Shown: piece after piece, positions 11,316 to 22,835 of the stretch
Numbering within the stretch: position 1 is the stretch's first letter
How the letters are laid out: the number at the start of each line of letters is the position of its first letter
Origin: Ustulina deusta
Taxonomy: Eukaryota; Ascomycota; Sordariomycetes; Xylariales; Xylariaceae
DNA length: 64,000 nt
Direction of reading: 5' to 3'
Assembly (NCBI GenBank): GCA_023159155.1
Contig: JAJNNX010000002.1
Coordinates: forward strand, 1,054,001 to 1,118,000
The notes under the pieces: generated by a model
Database searches by the model: none
Seen by the model: only the letters and a program-made list of their open reading frames with translations
Told to the model about the DNA's origin: nothing
Translations under genes and position numbers: made by a program

Positions 11316-12629
11316 ATGGAAGCCGACAACACCGCAGACCCCTCTGCGGACCCAGATCCCGTCATCGCCAGCTACAAGGTCTACGCGAACCCCGCGCTTG
11401 CAACGGGACGAAAGCTGCTCATCATGCAGCACCCGAACCAGCAGGGTCCCATCAACCTCCCATACGCTCAGATCAGCGGCATGCGCATAAAGAACCGCTC
11501 TGGCATGATCGAGGTCGATGTGCCCATCAGCCACGCCCTCGCCGACTACGACCGCGACAAGGGCCAACGCTGGGGCGGAGCGCTTGCTAAGAGCCTAGCA
11601 GCCAAGAACGGCGGCACCCACGGGTTGGCTGGTGGGTTCGGTGTCGGCGTCTCGACGATGCGGCCGAGCAAGCGCAGGGACGAGTTTGAGAGAGACATCG
11701 ACATGATGGACTGGAGCGAGGCCGTGCGCCAGGACAAAGTGCTGCGGACGAAGACGCTTGGCGGACAACTCCCCCCCGAGTCCGAGACGGAATGCCAATG
11801 GATGGTCGGCGTCTTCAAAGGAGGTCAGTCTGTCTCGATGCCTGCCATCCCGTGTCCAGAATTGCGCATCTTTTATGGCCTTGGTGCTTCATACTGACGG
11901 GCAATACATATATGCTCAGACCATCTTCATCTCACCCCCGCCTCCGCGCTAATCCAGCTCCGCCCACAACTTCACCATATCGACGCTATGTCTGAGCAGG
12001 AGCGGGCAGGCCGCCGCGAAGGCGCAGGTGCCGTCGGTGGGAAAGACGGTGTGCCCGCAACCACGTCGAGCGCGGGTGCTCGGGCGATTCACATGTCGAT
12101 TAAGAGCGCCGACTCGGGTGGCGGTGAGCTGACAACCGAGACAATGGCAGACCGGCTGCGGACAGTGCAGACAGAGGCGTGGAGTAGGCTTCAGTACGAT
12201 GATGACGAGAGCGCAAAGTCGTGGAACGTGTTCAACAACAACCTTGTGTACCGCAGTGCCAGGAAGGTCGTTGCTGACCAAGATAATGATGAAGACAAGG
12301 GCAAAGAAAAGGGGAAAGGAAAGGAGGTCGACGTGATTCAAATCGACAGTAGCAGCAGCAGCGATTCTGAACAGTTACAGTCCCAGTGGGATACCGACGA
12401 CTTTTTAAAGGCTATTAGCGCCATGAGAAACGGCCCCGAGGGTAGCCAGAAACCGGAAGATACTGTTGAGATCAAGAAAGAGGGAGGCGTTGGGAAGACA
12501 GCAATAGTCGGGGCTCCAGCAAAGGGCAAGGGGGCAGCTGCAGTTGCGCCAACCCCCGCGCCTCGGAAGTCTACCAATTCGAAGGGAAAATCGGTTGCGT
12601 TCAAAGGTACGGAAATGGAAATAGACTAA
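11316..12629 (+). CDS. RPC37: DNA-directed RNA polymerase III subunit Rpc5/Rpc37
   Basis: Exons are 11316-11823 and 11920-12629, giving 405 aa. The intron has donor GTCAGT, branch CTGAC and acceptor CAG, and joins VFKG to DHLHLTPASALIQLRPQLHHID without a break. The N-terminal half is the Rpc5 / Sin-like conserved region: DPVIASYKVYANPALATGRKLL, MQHPNQQGPINLPY, IEVDVPISHALADYD, and the DELHLTP-like block after the intron. The C-terminus is acidic, Ser- and Lys-rich (DSSSSSDSE, KGKEKGKGKE) and probably disordered. The protein pairs with Rpc53 in Pol III, working in termination and reinitiation at tRNA and 5S genes in the nucleus. An in-frame ATG at 11205 would add 37 residues with no homology and is treated as 5' UTR. 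Confidence 0.85.
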
Positions 12630-13962
12630 TGATAGATTTCATGTTTGCATTGGGTGGCGTTCTTGGAGACACGGGACCATCGATTGGCGTTTCTAAAAGC
12701 TTGAAGCAGATGGCCCTATCAAGTATGTCGCTCTGCCTAATTCATTACTACATTGTCTATAGAACTTTACAAACGAAGGTATATAGCTAGCTTCCTCCTC
12801 TCAGACAAGAGGGCTCTAGTTAGCGTGCTTACCATTATTGTCTTTGTGCTCGCGATGCACTTTACCATTTTATTATTTAATAGCACCCTATCTAATGCCT
12901 AGCCATGACATGAGTAGGTGGTCTTCATACCCTGACAATCTCGCTCGCATGGTCCATTCGATGTGCTACCGTGTTAGTACCTACTTGATTTGTTTGTACA
13001 TCTTCTCTCAAAGAGGAAGCCCACATCCTGAACCCCAACATTTGCCACGCACAGAAGGTCATAATCACTCGCTTCTAGTTCACGCGGTGCTCAGCTCTTC
13101 CTTCGTCAGCGCTATCTTTTGCGGGTTTGGGTCTGACGTTCGTGATGTCTTGAGATAACTCGATTTGGAACCAGGTTCAGATCACTGGGGAAGCCAATTT
13201 TCATCGTCACTATGATGAGGAAATACGAATTCGCCCGAATGACACCGGTTGTTTTGGTGGACACCTGGTGAGAAACAAGCGAGAGAATAACCGCTCGAGA
13301 AAGGTATAACCTTTAGGCTGGACATGTAGGATGTCTATCCTTCCTCAGAAGTATCGAAGACCAATTGAGCGGAAATAGTGCAGGGCCGAGGCAGGGAACA
13401 CTCTAAATTCCTAACATATTGCCGCAGAGCAGATTCTGGTGCGTCTCATCCCAGTATGTGTTGCGTTTGGTTCTTCAACCTGGGAACACAATCATGGCAC
13501 CACACACGACAGAATGGCGTATATAAGATAAGGAGCTCCAGATTATCATAGACTAGATGCTGCTATGGGAATACTAAAGCCTCCTCAGTGCCAATGCTTT
13601 TTGCACGCTATTTACACATGATATCTCATATGGGTCTATTTGTTAAGACCAAGGTATAGGTACACTCACTTTCCAGACCCATTCTCTCCACTCGATCCCA
13701 GAGTATCAAAAGAACTCGTCCGAGTCCTAATAAATTCCATCGACCTATCTTATTTTTGCAATGCTGCGTGGAGTCTCCCAGAACCCCTAACAAAGGTGCC
13801 ATTGAGGCTAGAGTCTTTGCGATCCTGTTGATAGAAATAGTGGTAAAGCCAATTCGTGGCCTGTTTGAAGCTCGCTTCTCAATCCCACGATATTGGGACA
13901 AATAGAACATTCGATGCAAGCAATCTAGTATTTCGTCTCCAACCCAACCCTTCCGCAATGTA
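12630..13962. other. intergenic between convergent genes, no supported gene
   Basis: About 1.3 kb of 3' flank of RPC37 and PAT1. Open frames at 12838-13158 (+) and 13626-13958 (-) show no family features. No repeat was recognised. Confidence 0.4.
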
Positions 13963-16490
13963 TTAATTCAATAGCTCAACATCAAGACCGATGGAGCGCA
14001 TAAAGAGATTGACGTTGTCGAGACGTCCCTTCGCCATGTCAGGAGGGAGGGTTTTCGCTAAACCAACAGTGCCCATGACACGATCTTTAACAGCAAAGAC
14101 GAGTCTCTGCTGCTCGTCAGGGCTGGCGCCTATGCCAATAGCGGCAAGGAATTGCCAAACATAGATATCTTCGCCGGAAGTCACGGTACCCGGGAAAATG
14201 TTATGGAGCGTAGGCTCCAAGGTGTTGAAGAAGAGATTGAACGTAGCGACCCTATATCCGGTATCAGAAATCCGTCTTCCCACATGGATTTATAATATTA
14301 TACTTACCATTGTTGCCAACTCTGTTCGTTCGCTTGACCAGCCTGTTTAATGAGCTCCGCACGGCTTAGGATCATGGTCAGCATCGACACGCCAATACGG
14401 GTTCGTGCAACGAGATCCACGTTAAGATTTTGTGTGATCAATCCAAGCACACCAGTGACAATATCAAGGTCAGATTCGTTTAAGAGCTGGAATAGGCTTG
14501 GCATGACAGCTAGAGAAAATAGTTCTATGCGCTCTCGAGTAGCAGCATCGAGAGAGATGGGCTCTCCAGTCTGCACCTGGGCGCCTCGGATGACATCAAG
14601 CTGATCAAGATGGATGATAATCATAGTCAGAATAGTAGTCCGCTGCGTTTGTGAAAGATAGCGGAAAACGCGAGGGATAGCCCTCTTGCCTTTCGGGTAC
14701 GTGATGAAACTGATGAAAGGGTGCACGGTTGTACTGCTAATAGGCTCGTGTACCCTGAGATAGTTCCATAGTTGCTCATTCAATTTATTGAACTCGTCCT
14801 GCTTTTCGGCGACGCTTTGATCAGTCGGCCCATTCGGTGATGGCATACTACGAGTAAGATCTTCCATCTTCATGAGCGTTAGGTAAACGTTCTCAATATC
14901 GCGAAGTGTGTCCTTCTTATCGTGGCCTTTGCTAACAGGATGTGATCGTTGACTGCTGGCTGGCCGGTTGGTGTCTGGTCCACTTTCCGTTCGCTTTATG
15001 TTCAGCAGAGGCTTTGGGGTTTTGGCATTACTGAACGAAATCTTGCCTAGGCTGCCTTCAATTACCAGCTGCTTGTTCTTTGGCTTATTCTTGGCGGCCT
15101 CAACAGCACGTTGCACCTGTTGCTCCATACGCTGTACGTGATTTTGAGGACCCTGTTGTCTCGGACCACCCCGACGGGTACCGGTCTGGAATAGGTACGT
15201 CTGAGCAAAGTTGTTCAGCGGCTGATTCGGGTTAGGTCGCTGCCCAGCTCTGAGTGAGCTGAGGACCTGGTAGTAAAAGTCCTCAGCTAGAGCTGCCTCA
15301 TTACCCTGTTCGCTCGGATCTCCTGTAGCGGACACCAACTGTTGGAGCTGAATCCTAGTAATGAAGCTCTTATCTTGGGGAGTCATTAGGCCATTGTTTC
15401 CGGACATAAGGTGAATCTTGTGGTTACGTTTTGCGCGTCGGGCTTCGGCCTCTACAAAGGCGGCCTTCTCCCGCTCGGACAAGTCGGAGAGCTGATGTTG
15501 TTGTGGGAGGCCACGTGGAATCGAGTTCTGAGATTTATGGGACGGGTGCATGGGGACTGCCATCCTAGTAGTCTCGGCAGACAAACGATTCGGATTTTGT
15601 AGAATTTGGGTTGGGGTAGCTGAAGGTGCTTGTTGCGACTGAGATATGGAACCGGGCATGAGGGGTGTAGCTGATGGACTATGCTTAGGGGGACGCTGCA
15701 AGATTGTGATGGGATGTCCATGGGTGACGCCCTGAGCTCCTAGGTGTTGGTATTCAGCTGTCTGGAAACCTCGCTGCTGACGGCCATCAATTGGCTGCCG
15801 AATGGGATCAAGCCGCTCTTGTCTAGAAAAAGAAGCAGGCTCCGCGGCTGTCGGAAACTCTCGAGCGTGATGCTGAGGCTGCGATTGAGGTTGGGAAGTG
15901 AGTGGTACTGGAAGATTCTGTTTCGCTTCAGCCCGCATCGCTGCCTCGACCTCTTCCAAACTCATCATCTTCCGGCTAGGAGCTGGAGGCTGAGATACAG
16001 CAGAGGGAGTCACAGTCTTTTTAGGAGCAACACCCCATATAGAGGCATCTATCTGAAGTTCAGTCGGCTCCTCCTTATACTTCTCATATCCAGTGCGGGC
16101 AGGCTTCGGGGCAGGCGGAGTAGGTTGGTAGGCGTAACCGGTGTTGTAATCCTGTACGACCGGGGCGCGCACAGTTCTCGAGGTCCGCTGATGAAGGCTA
16201 AAGCGCTGATGCTCTTCTTCCATAGCATTGGTGATTTTAGCGGTGGCGCCGAAAAAGTCAAAATCTTTGCCAACAGAACCACCTGCACCAGTAGCAGTGT
16301 CACCGAAGGTGTCATCGTTGAAAGCGTCATCAGTCTCATCCAGCTGGTCGCCAAGACCGTCGTATGTATCTTCGAAATCAAGTGCCTCGTCCGTGTTATC
16401 GTGATCGCCTCGGAGATCGGCAAAAGGATCGTACGCCTGGCCAAAGCCCGGCGCCGACTGATTATGGCCAGCCGAGCCCATGTTAGACAT
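13963..16490 (-). CDS. PAT1: PAT1, topoisomerase II-associated / mRNA decapping activator
   Basis: Exons are 16490-14308 and 14251-13963, giving 823 aa; a 56-nt intron (GTAAGT ... TATAG) splits a Trp codon. The N-terminus has the conserved acidic block ALDFEDTYDGLGDQLDE that in family members contacts the DEAD-box helicase Dhh1. It is followed by a long Pro/Gln-rich disordered region (about 100-330), then the basic central region (NHKIHLMSGNNGLMTPQDK, then FITRIQLQQLV and DFYYQVLSS) and the alpha-helical C-terminal domain (GKRAIPRVFRYLSQ ... VATFNLFFNTLEPTLHNIFP). PAT1 bridges deadenylated mRNA, Lsm1-7 and the Dcp1-Dcp2 enzyme in P-bodies. Many relatives have a short extra N-terminal exon; none is visible upstream of 16490. 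The gene looks intact and ordinary. Confidence 0.92.
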
Positions 16491-18296
16491 GGTGGTAGGT
16501 ATTCTTTAGATGGCAGCCGGGATGTCGCAAGTCAATGTGAGTAGCTGAAAGGAAGGATTCTACTGATCCAAGCCTAGTGTCAGCAGTAACCCACAACGCA
16601 GGAAGCGGGAACAAGCAACAACTGTACATAAGTCACCTTTGCTAAGACGCAAGAACTGGCAAGGGTCGGGAAAAGCAGCTGTTTAATAAACAAGAGCCGC
16701 GGCACAGTTGTGGGATGGGGGGGTCATTGATTGGGGGAGAGCCTATTCAAGAACAAACACGGCGGGGTATTTATTACGAGGGTTGACAATGGGAGGTACT
16801 GCGAGGATGTTGGGCTGGGATTGTTAGAATGGAGGGGCAGGCTTTCGTTGGTCTGTCCACACCCCATTGAATGCGAAATGTGTCACGCACACTCCAGGTC
16901 CCTGTGCGCATCGAGGAGCCAACAAAAGCCCGGGGAAATTCGAACAAGAAGCCTCCCGAGTTGTGCATCTAGAGAAGGAAGAAAGAAAGAAGTGTGTCTT
17001 ACAGCTAGGAGAGGTGGAAGGTCCGAGAACAGTTAGGGCGAGAGAAATGCTTGATCATGATGTGGGTGAGGGCGAGGGCGAGGGCGAGGGCGTGGGTGTG
17101 GGCGGGCAAGGCTAGTTGCGGGATCCGGTTCCGAAAAACAACGACAACAACCACGTAAAGAATGTAGGTATGTGAAGTGAGTCAAAGCAGAAGCAGAAAC
17201 GAAGCTGGAGATTAAGATACAACAAAACAAGGTTTAATCCGCCTGTCGCTGAGGGAAGATAATGCCACACGTTGATCGATATCGGATCGTGGTACTGTTT
17301 ATTGGGACGAGAGTCAGCCGGCGAGCTTTGACGTAGAGATGTCCGGTACAATTTACATTGAAGTAGCAAGCCTAAGAATGCCCCAGGCTTCTGTGGCTCA
17401 TTAGGTATGTGGCTTGGTAATGTTCCTTACCTAGGTACTTGTACACACGTGACATGTAGGCTCACTTTCTCGGGAGGTACCATAAGGTGTACCTAGTGGG
17501 CAGGTGCTAGGAGTGTAGAGATTAGGGAAGTCACATTGTATTTAGCTGGCAACTGTATGGCTAGAACCCCTCCATTTACAATACAACAATCTTTTTGGCC
17601 GTGCAAGCCACTTTCTTACCTAAGGGGCCTATTATTCCACTTACCAGTACAATGTCCATACATATGCATGTACCTCTACACTATACCAAAACCCAAAATC
17701 ACACCTAGTAACTCTTTTTTATTAGCATGTGTTGTTGTTGGATGTAACACTGTTACCTTTGTCTTTTCCAGCCTGGTAATTACCTAACTTTCAAGTATAG
17801 ATATCCACATCTTGAAGGCTACTTGTCAGGTGGTGTTTCGCACTTGGTTGTCAATGTTCAATGACTACTGGATAAAAGCCACACAGACCTAACACCATTG
17901 TTATATTTAGCGAGCGAATATGCTGCCATTGTCCCCCACTTACATCACCTCCAAATAAACATCATTACTAGTGAACACATGGGTACACTGACCACAGTCA
18001 ACACCTGCCAGAGTGTTGGACCCCACAATGCCATCAACAGCTATAGGTACACACTAGTCTACTTGATGGTATTACAGACTCGACAGGCTTTCCAAGAACG
18101 ATTTCAAGACCTGACAGGGACCTTCTGGTACCTAATTCACAAATATCGGCTAGGAGGTGAGTTCCCGATTTCTTGTTGCTTCCACTCTTTCATGGTGCTC
18201 AAGTCAACGAGATAACAGGAAAGTTCTGCGAAATGTTACATATTTTCCTTGGCCCACGAACCATCGCATTTGTCACCATCCGGGGTTCTAACATCG
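16491..18296. other. intergenic; PAT1 promoter side, includes a G-rich repeat
   Basis: About 1.8 kb. The left part is the PAT1 promoter and 5' UTR. It includes the G-quadruplex-type repeat at 17064-17106. The remainder, 17110-18296, has scattered TACCTAGGTA motifs and no gene that I recognise. Confidence 0.45.
17064..17106 (+). repeat. G-quadruplex-type hexamer repeat, eight GGG runs
   Basis: GGG runs start at 17064, 17070, 17076, 17082, 17088, 17094, 17100 and 17104. They are separated by loops of exactly 3 nt, except the last of 1 nt (unit GGGCGA, drifting to GGGTGT). This satisfies the standard four-run quadruplex rule twice over. It lies about 570 bp upstream of the PAT1 start codon, with the G-rich strand opposite to the PAT1 coding strand. 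Confidence 0.75.
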
Positions 18297-19760
18297 CTAT
18301 GGAACCTGGTGGAGGTTCATTACATGGTGTGGATTGTTACAACCATAACCTCGTGCATAACAGGCCGAGCAGAGGTCAAAATTATCCACCTCATCTGAGC
18401 TGGGACCGCAAGAACAACAATCTGCAATCATTATTAGGCAACTCGGCAGGATAAGTAGTGGCCTCGAAGCTTACGCCAGTAATAGCACCCCTGGGCAAAG
18501 TCGCCGTGACATCGGTTGCAACTACCTGTCGCCATCAAAGAGAACGTTGACGTGGTCCGATTGCAACTTGGTGGAGGCCCTGTCAAAAACTTGGGATTAC
18601 CGGCCAAGTGCAGCTGGAGGGTGTGTTCGGTATGAGCGTTGCAGCGGATACCGGTCTTGTAACAGGCGTGACAAAGGTCGAACTGGTCGTCGGAGCAATT
18701 GCAGCAATCTGTTTGGAGTCTTTGCTTAGCACGGACAACAAGACTCCCTTCGGACATGTGTGTGCCTACGATAGAAGCGGCCCTGGTGGATTCCCTTCCC
18801 GCAAGAATCGCATGATACACTCGAATATGATGCGCTGCCAATTTTGCAGTCTCCGATGAGAAACCGATTATGCATATGAAGTGCGCATTGCTGTACCGAC
18901 AGAGTATGGGTTTCATTTCCACATGAACGGCCCACAAGGAAGCATGATTCGCAAATGTCGAAGCCGCATTTGTTGCAATCTGTTGTCTACGTTAGCGGAG
19001 CCGCTTTCGACGTGGACGGGCATTATTATATACGGAAGCAGGCACCCTGGGTGGATGGCTTCTGCCAGCCAGATATTGCCTCCATAATTGACCATGCAAT
19101 CTAGGTTGCAGCCATCTTCGTGATCGTTCCCTCGACCTTTTGTGCAAGCATCATGCCTTCATAGAAGCCTATGTGCTCTGCAGCCGTATCGGAGGTCCAT
19201 GATATGGGGGCCGCTGGATCGCCGGCAGGAAACTCTGCGTCTGGAGCAAGAGAACCAACGGTATTGTGAAGACCCAAGTCCACTTGGTGGACCTGCTCTC
19301 CAACCCCTTCCTTGACACCAACCACATAGTCGGTTGGGCTGGTGACCGTTGGCTGAACGGAGGAGGACGACGCTTCTGTGAGTGGAAGACTTACGAGAAC
19401 GGCCGATGCAATATGCTCGGCGCCAGAAAGCCCAAGCCCAATCATACTTGCTGCCCAGGGTATGAAAAAGTCGCGTTTCTGCTCCACATAGAGTTAGATA
19501 TTTCGCTTCCGCAACTCATCCCGAATCAATCCCAACTTGGTCGAAGCTAAGTAACGTCTCCGGACATTCATCCCGACAACTGGGGCTGTAGCGCCAACTG
19601 TCACGATTGCCGTGGCCGCACTTGCGGCAATTGAACATCCTGCGCCGTATCTCTGTCGTAACTTGACCACTTCTTGCTTCACCAGCTGTTCAGTAGTGTA
19701 GGAGGAGATACGCTTCCTGTATTCTTCCTCATCGAGGTAGAACAAATCGAGGAATGCCAT
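18297..19760 (-). pseudogene. tandem ZZ-type zinc-finger protein, otherwise complete but with two in-frame stops
   Basis: Four exons, 19760-19034, 18979-18770, 18708-18475 and 18421-18297, form one frame of 432 codons, including the final stop, that contains two internal stops. The start MAFLDLFYLDEEEYRKRI leads to YTTEQLVKQEVVKLRQR and two hydrophobic stretches. After AAEHIGFYEGMMLAQKVE come the cysteine units: FHCNKCGFDICESC (lacking the first pair), CDSCGKGIHQGRFYHCCNC with FDLCHAC, and CNRCHGDFAQGCYYWHCCSC with FDLCSAC. Introns of 54, 61 and 53 nt have GT..AG ends, and each restores an HC motif. The stops are TAA at 19494-19496, within RKRNI-x-LYVEQKRDFF, and TAG at 19101-19103, just after KMAAT. 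Each is one C-to-T step from a Gln codon. The role of the intact family is not known. Alternatives are sequencing error or two shorter genes. Confidence 0.65.
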
Positions 19761-22700
19761 AGTGGTAGAGCTGGTATAGTGACGAGGAGAAACGGGTTCT
19801 ATGTAGGTCTTGTCGTCGTTGAGGAAACCTGGGGCTTGGGTAGGACGTTCGTGTGTTATTCCATCTAGCACCAAGTGTGAAATAAGGGGCAGAATAGAAA
19901 CGCTCCGAAAATCACAGAGATATATATGTTGAAATCAGTACAGGTGGGTGGTTACATTATCACTGACTAGGAATACATATGCACTTTATTACTTTTGCTT
20001 TCCTGATCCTCGGCCTTGTTACCCAGCTGTCAGATGCCAGGCAGATATTCCGCAGAAGAAAAAGGATCAGGAGCTTCATTGTTCAAGACCATATAGAGCC
20101 TTGCTATCTTCTACAAGCAAGGATCACAAGATATTAATTTATATAGAGTCAGATATCTTGTAGGCCCCTTTCTGCATCATTGGACCTCGAGTACGGCTGC
20201 ATGGATGCGCATAATACGCCCAGCCCGAGCAGACCAGGTGTGAAGGCCAGTTTCATCTTTGTGGCTAATTTGGAGCTGGTCTAGATCTGCTGTACTACAG
20301 CCTCGTTCTTGGGGGCGGTTCTTGGTTTGCTTTTTTCTTTTACTTTGCCCGTTGTGTTTTCAACGGTTCAAATGTTGTAGTAAATACATGTAGCCTTTCA
20401 CCCTACAATGATCTTGAAGTGCCGTGCTTATTGGTTGGTATAACCAGGTCCTGCAACCAACTTAAGTCATTACCCTGTCAATCTGCCCTGGCTCGAGGTG
20501 GGTTCTTGGCTCAGAGCTGAAGTAGGTACTAAACATAGGCCGCAGCAAAGTGCTCATCCGTAGCCGATACTATCACTCCTTCTAGGGCAAAGAAGTGTTT
20601 TGGATATAGCGGAGATTGTTAGCATAGCTGGTATTTGGCTCTATTACACCCCCATATCTACTGATCTGACATGTAGTGTCACAACTCAGAACGTTAACGA
20701 GGAACATACATAGAGACACATGCTGGGCTGACCAAACCCAGCCTTGCTAGCCAACAATCAACGGTAGTGTGACCTAGCTAATATATTACTAAGCAAGTAC
20801 CTGTATCTAGTGCAGATTGGCAGTGCTGGTAAGTGGGATTCTGATTGCTGCCCTACGCTGTCCGCCCCCAGGTATGGGGTGCACGGCATGCCGCTTAGAT
20901 ATCTGGATAGCATGGGGTGTTGGGTACCTACTTCAACAGCCATCCCGAGACGTGTTGACGTCGTCATAGTACTACTCATGGCTTGTTGGCACATGCTGGG
21001 CGGTTCAAGGAGATAACTGCTGGTAAGCTACCGGTATCTAGTGAGTTAGGTTCGATTCCTGACAGCGCTATTGGTATTCGCTAGATAGCTCATTTATAAC
21101 TTATATATATTGCCGACCTATAGCTGAAGGGGCTCTATATAGCTTTTCTTGGCCCACTTGTCTCTGTCCGTATTGCCAGTTCTTGGAATATGATGCCCTT
21201 TCACGCTGCCTTATTACTCCTGACAACCCTGGGCTTCGAGGGATCTTCTGCTGATGTGGGGTCATGAACGTCTATGTATGCATGCGAGAGATCTCACGAA
21301 GGAATTCCGATCTCTCAGAATACGACGCTAGAGTTATGTCAAGTGACATGCCCAACGATGACATTATTATAACTTGTTGAGGTTGCAGCAGGTGATCGAT
21401 CAGCTTGTTGTTACGCTAAGGTTAATTCTAGCTTTAGCGGTGCCTGTAGTTCTTCTTTTTTGCTTTGAATTAACGGATTAGTTGCTAGTTTTTAGTGGGT
21501 TTGTAAGATAGGTAATTGAAGCTTTTACATCTAGATATAGGTAGAAGTAGGGAGGTAGGTAGGTATTGACTGGTTTAGCCTTGAGAAAGCCAGTTAGCAG
21601 TTGTGCCTTAAGTATGCATTACTTACGACCATGCCTAATTTAGGCTAGGCATAGCCAATGTAGGCGGTTTTCATGGCCAACGTAGGTGGACTAGTAGTAT
21701 GGATACCCATATCATATCTGGAAAGGTGGCCTAGATTCTTACTGACCTATAAATGAGCGCGGTATATGTTGAAGACATTCATTGGCCAGCTCCCTAGAGA
21801 TCCGTTACCTAGGCTCCGCAGAGACTCAATATGCGAGTCTTGATGCGAGGAATTGCAGGAGGCGTGGTGGTCCTCTGCCTACCTATACACTACATACAAG
21901 TAGGTAGTCCAAGTGCATATTACGCAGTAAGACAGGGGCAGCAACAGGGGGTCCGGAGTTCTAGCCACAACGATCCATCTCGGTAATACGATCCCGGTCT
22001 CGATCGAACAATTTACGCTAGCGGCGTGTACAGTGACGCGGTCTCCTGAAGGTCGACCAATTCCATCGCCGAAATTTATGACGAAGTGCGACTTCTCTCT
22101 TATTTGTCTTCCCATTGTACACGCCTGCCTTCGCACATCTTGTCCCGATGCCAATCGACCAAATCAACAAGTGCCACTCACTACTACCCACCAAACCCTG
22201 GTGTATCTCACCTGCCATATTTGTATCATCTTTTTCCTGCCTATAGATATTGTACCTACCTCAAGCCTCCGCCTGCAGGTACCTACCTTTACCTAGCTGC
22301 CACCTACCGCTTAGTGGTAACAGTGTGTTTCCACCTGCCGCCTTGCTACCACTAGGCACTTACTGATCGGGCAAGCCAGTCTGTCTCGCTTGAAATTGTT
22401 CTTTGAAATTATTCTCTCGAGATTGTTTACCCATACCTACTTACACACATCATACATACCTTGTTCTCTCTTCTCGCATTCATCACCATTTCAATTCAGC
22501 TGTCGATATTGCACGAGTACCGAGTTGTATACCGAGTTTTACCCTAGCTTCTAGCTTGTGTTTCCCTATCTCATAGCTTTCATTCTTCTTCAAATCCCAA
22601 TACTAGACGTTCTTCTGCACGACACAAAGTGATGTCCTGACGGTCCCTTTGTTCTTTTCGGTGTCACAGGCGGAAAATACCTTTCGGGTCCCCCCGCCAC

Positions 22701-22835
22701 CCTCAGACACACCTGGGGGCCATCCTCCTTTTACCTCATCCTCTCCGTTTCCCTGCCGCCTGGAGCAATCGGACTGCTTGTTCTCCACGACAACACGAGC
22801 GCCCAGCACCATCTCCAATTTAATCGGCAGAAATC
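19761..22835. other. long intergenic stretch, no supported gene
   Basis: About 3.1 kb between divergent starts. It contains TAGGTA/TACCTA clusters at 21540-21570 and 22250-22330. A lone T-arm-like sequence sits at 21046-21062 but does not complete a tRNA. The last 350 bp are C/T-rich and probably form the promoter and 5' UTR of the mannosyltransferase. Confidence 0.45.

Noticed and set aside
12838..13158. 106-codon open frame downstream of RPC37
   Set aside because: No domain, no conserved motif, and lies in 3' flanking DNA between convergent genes.
15744..16544. 266-codon plus-strand frame over the PAT1 N-terminus
   Set aside because: Antisense shadow of PAT1; no signal, domain or intron pattern.
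21046..21062. T-arm/B-box-like sequence TTAGG-TTCGATT-CCTGA
   Set aside because: No matching 5' acceptor strand, D-arm or anticodon arm could be placed upstream, so no tRNA is called.
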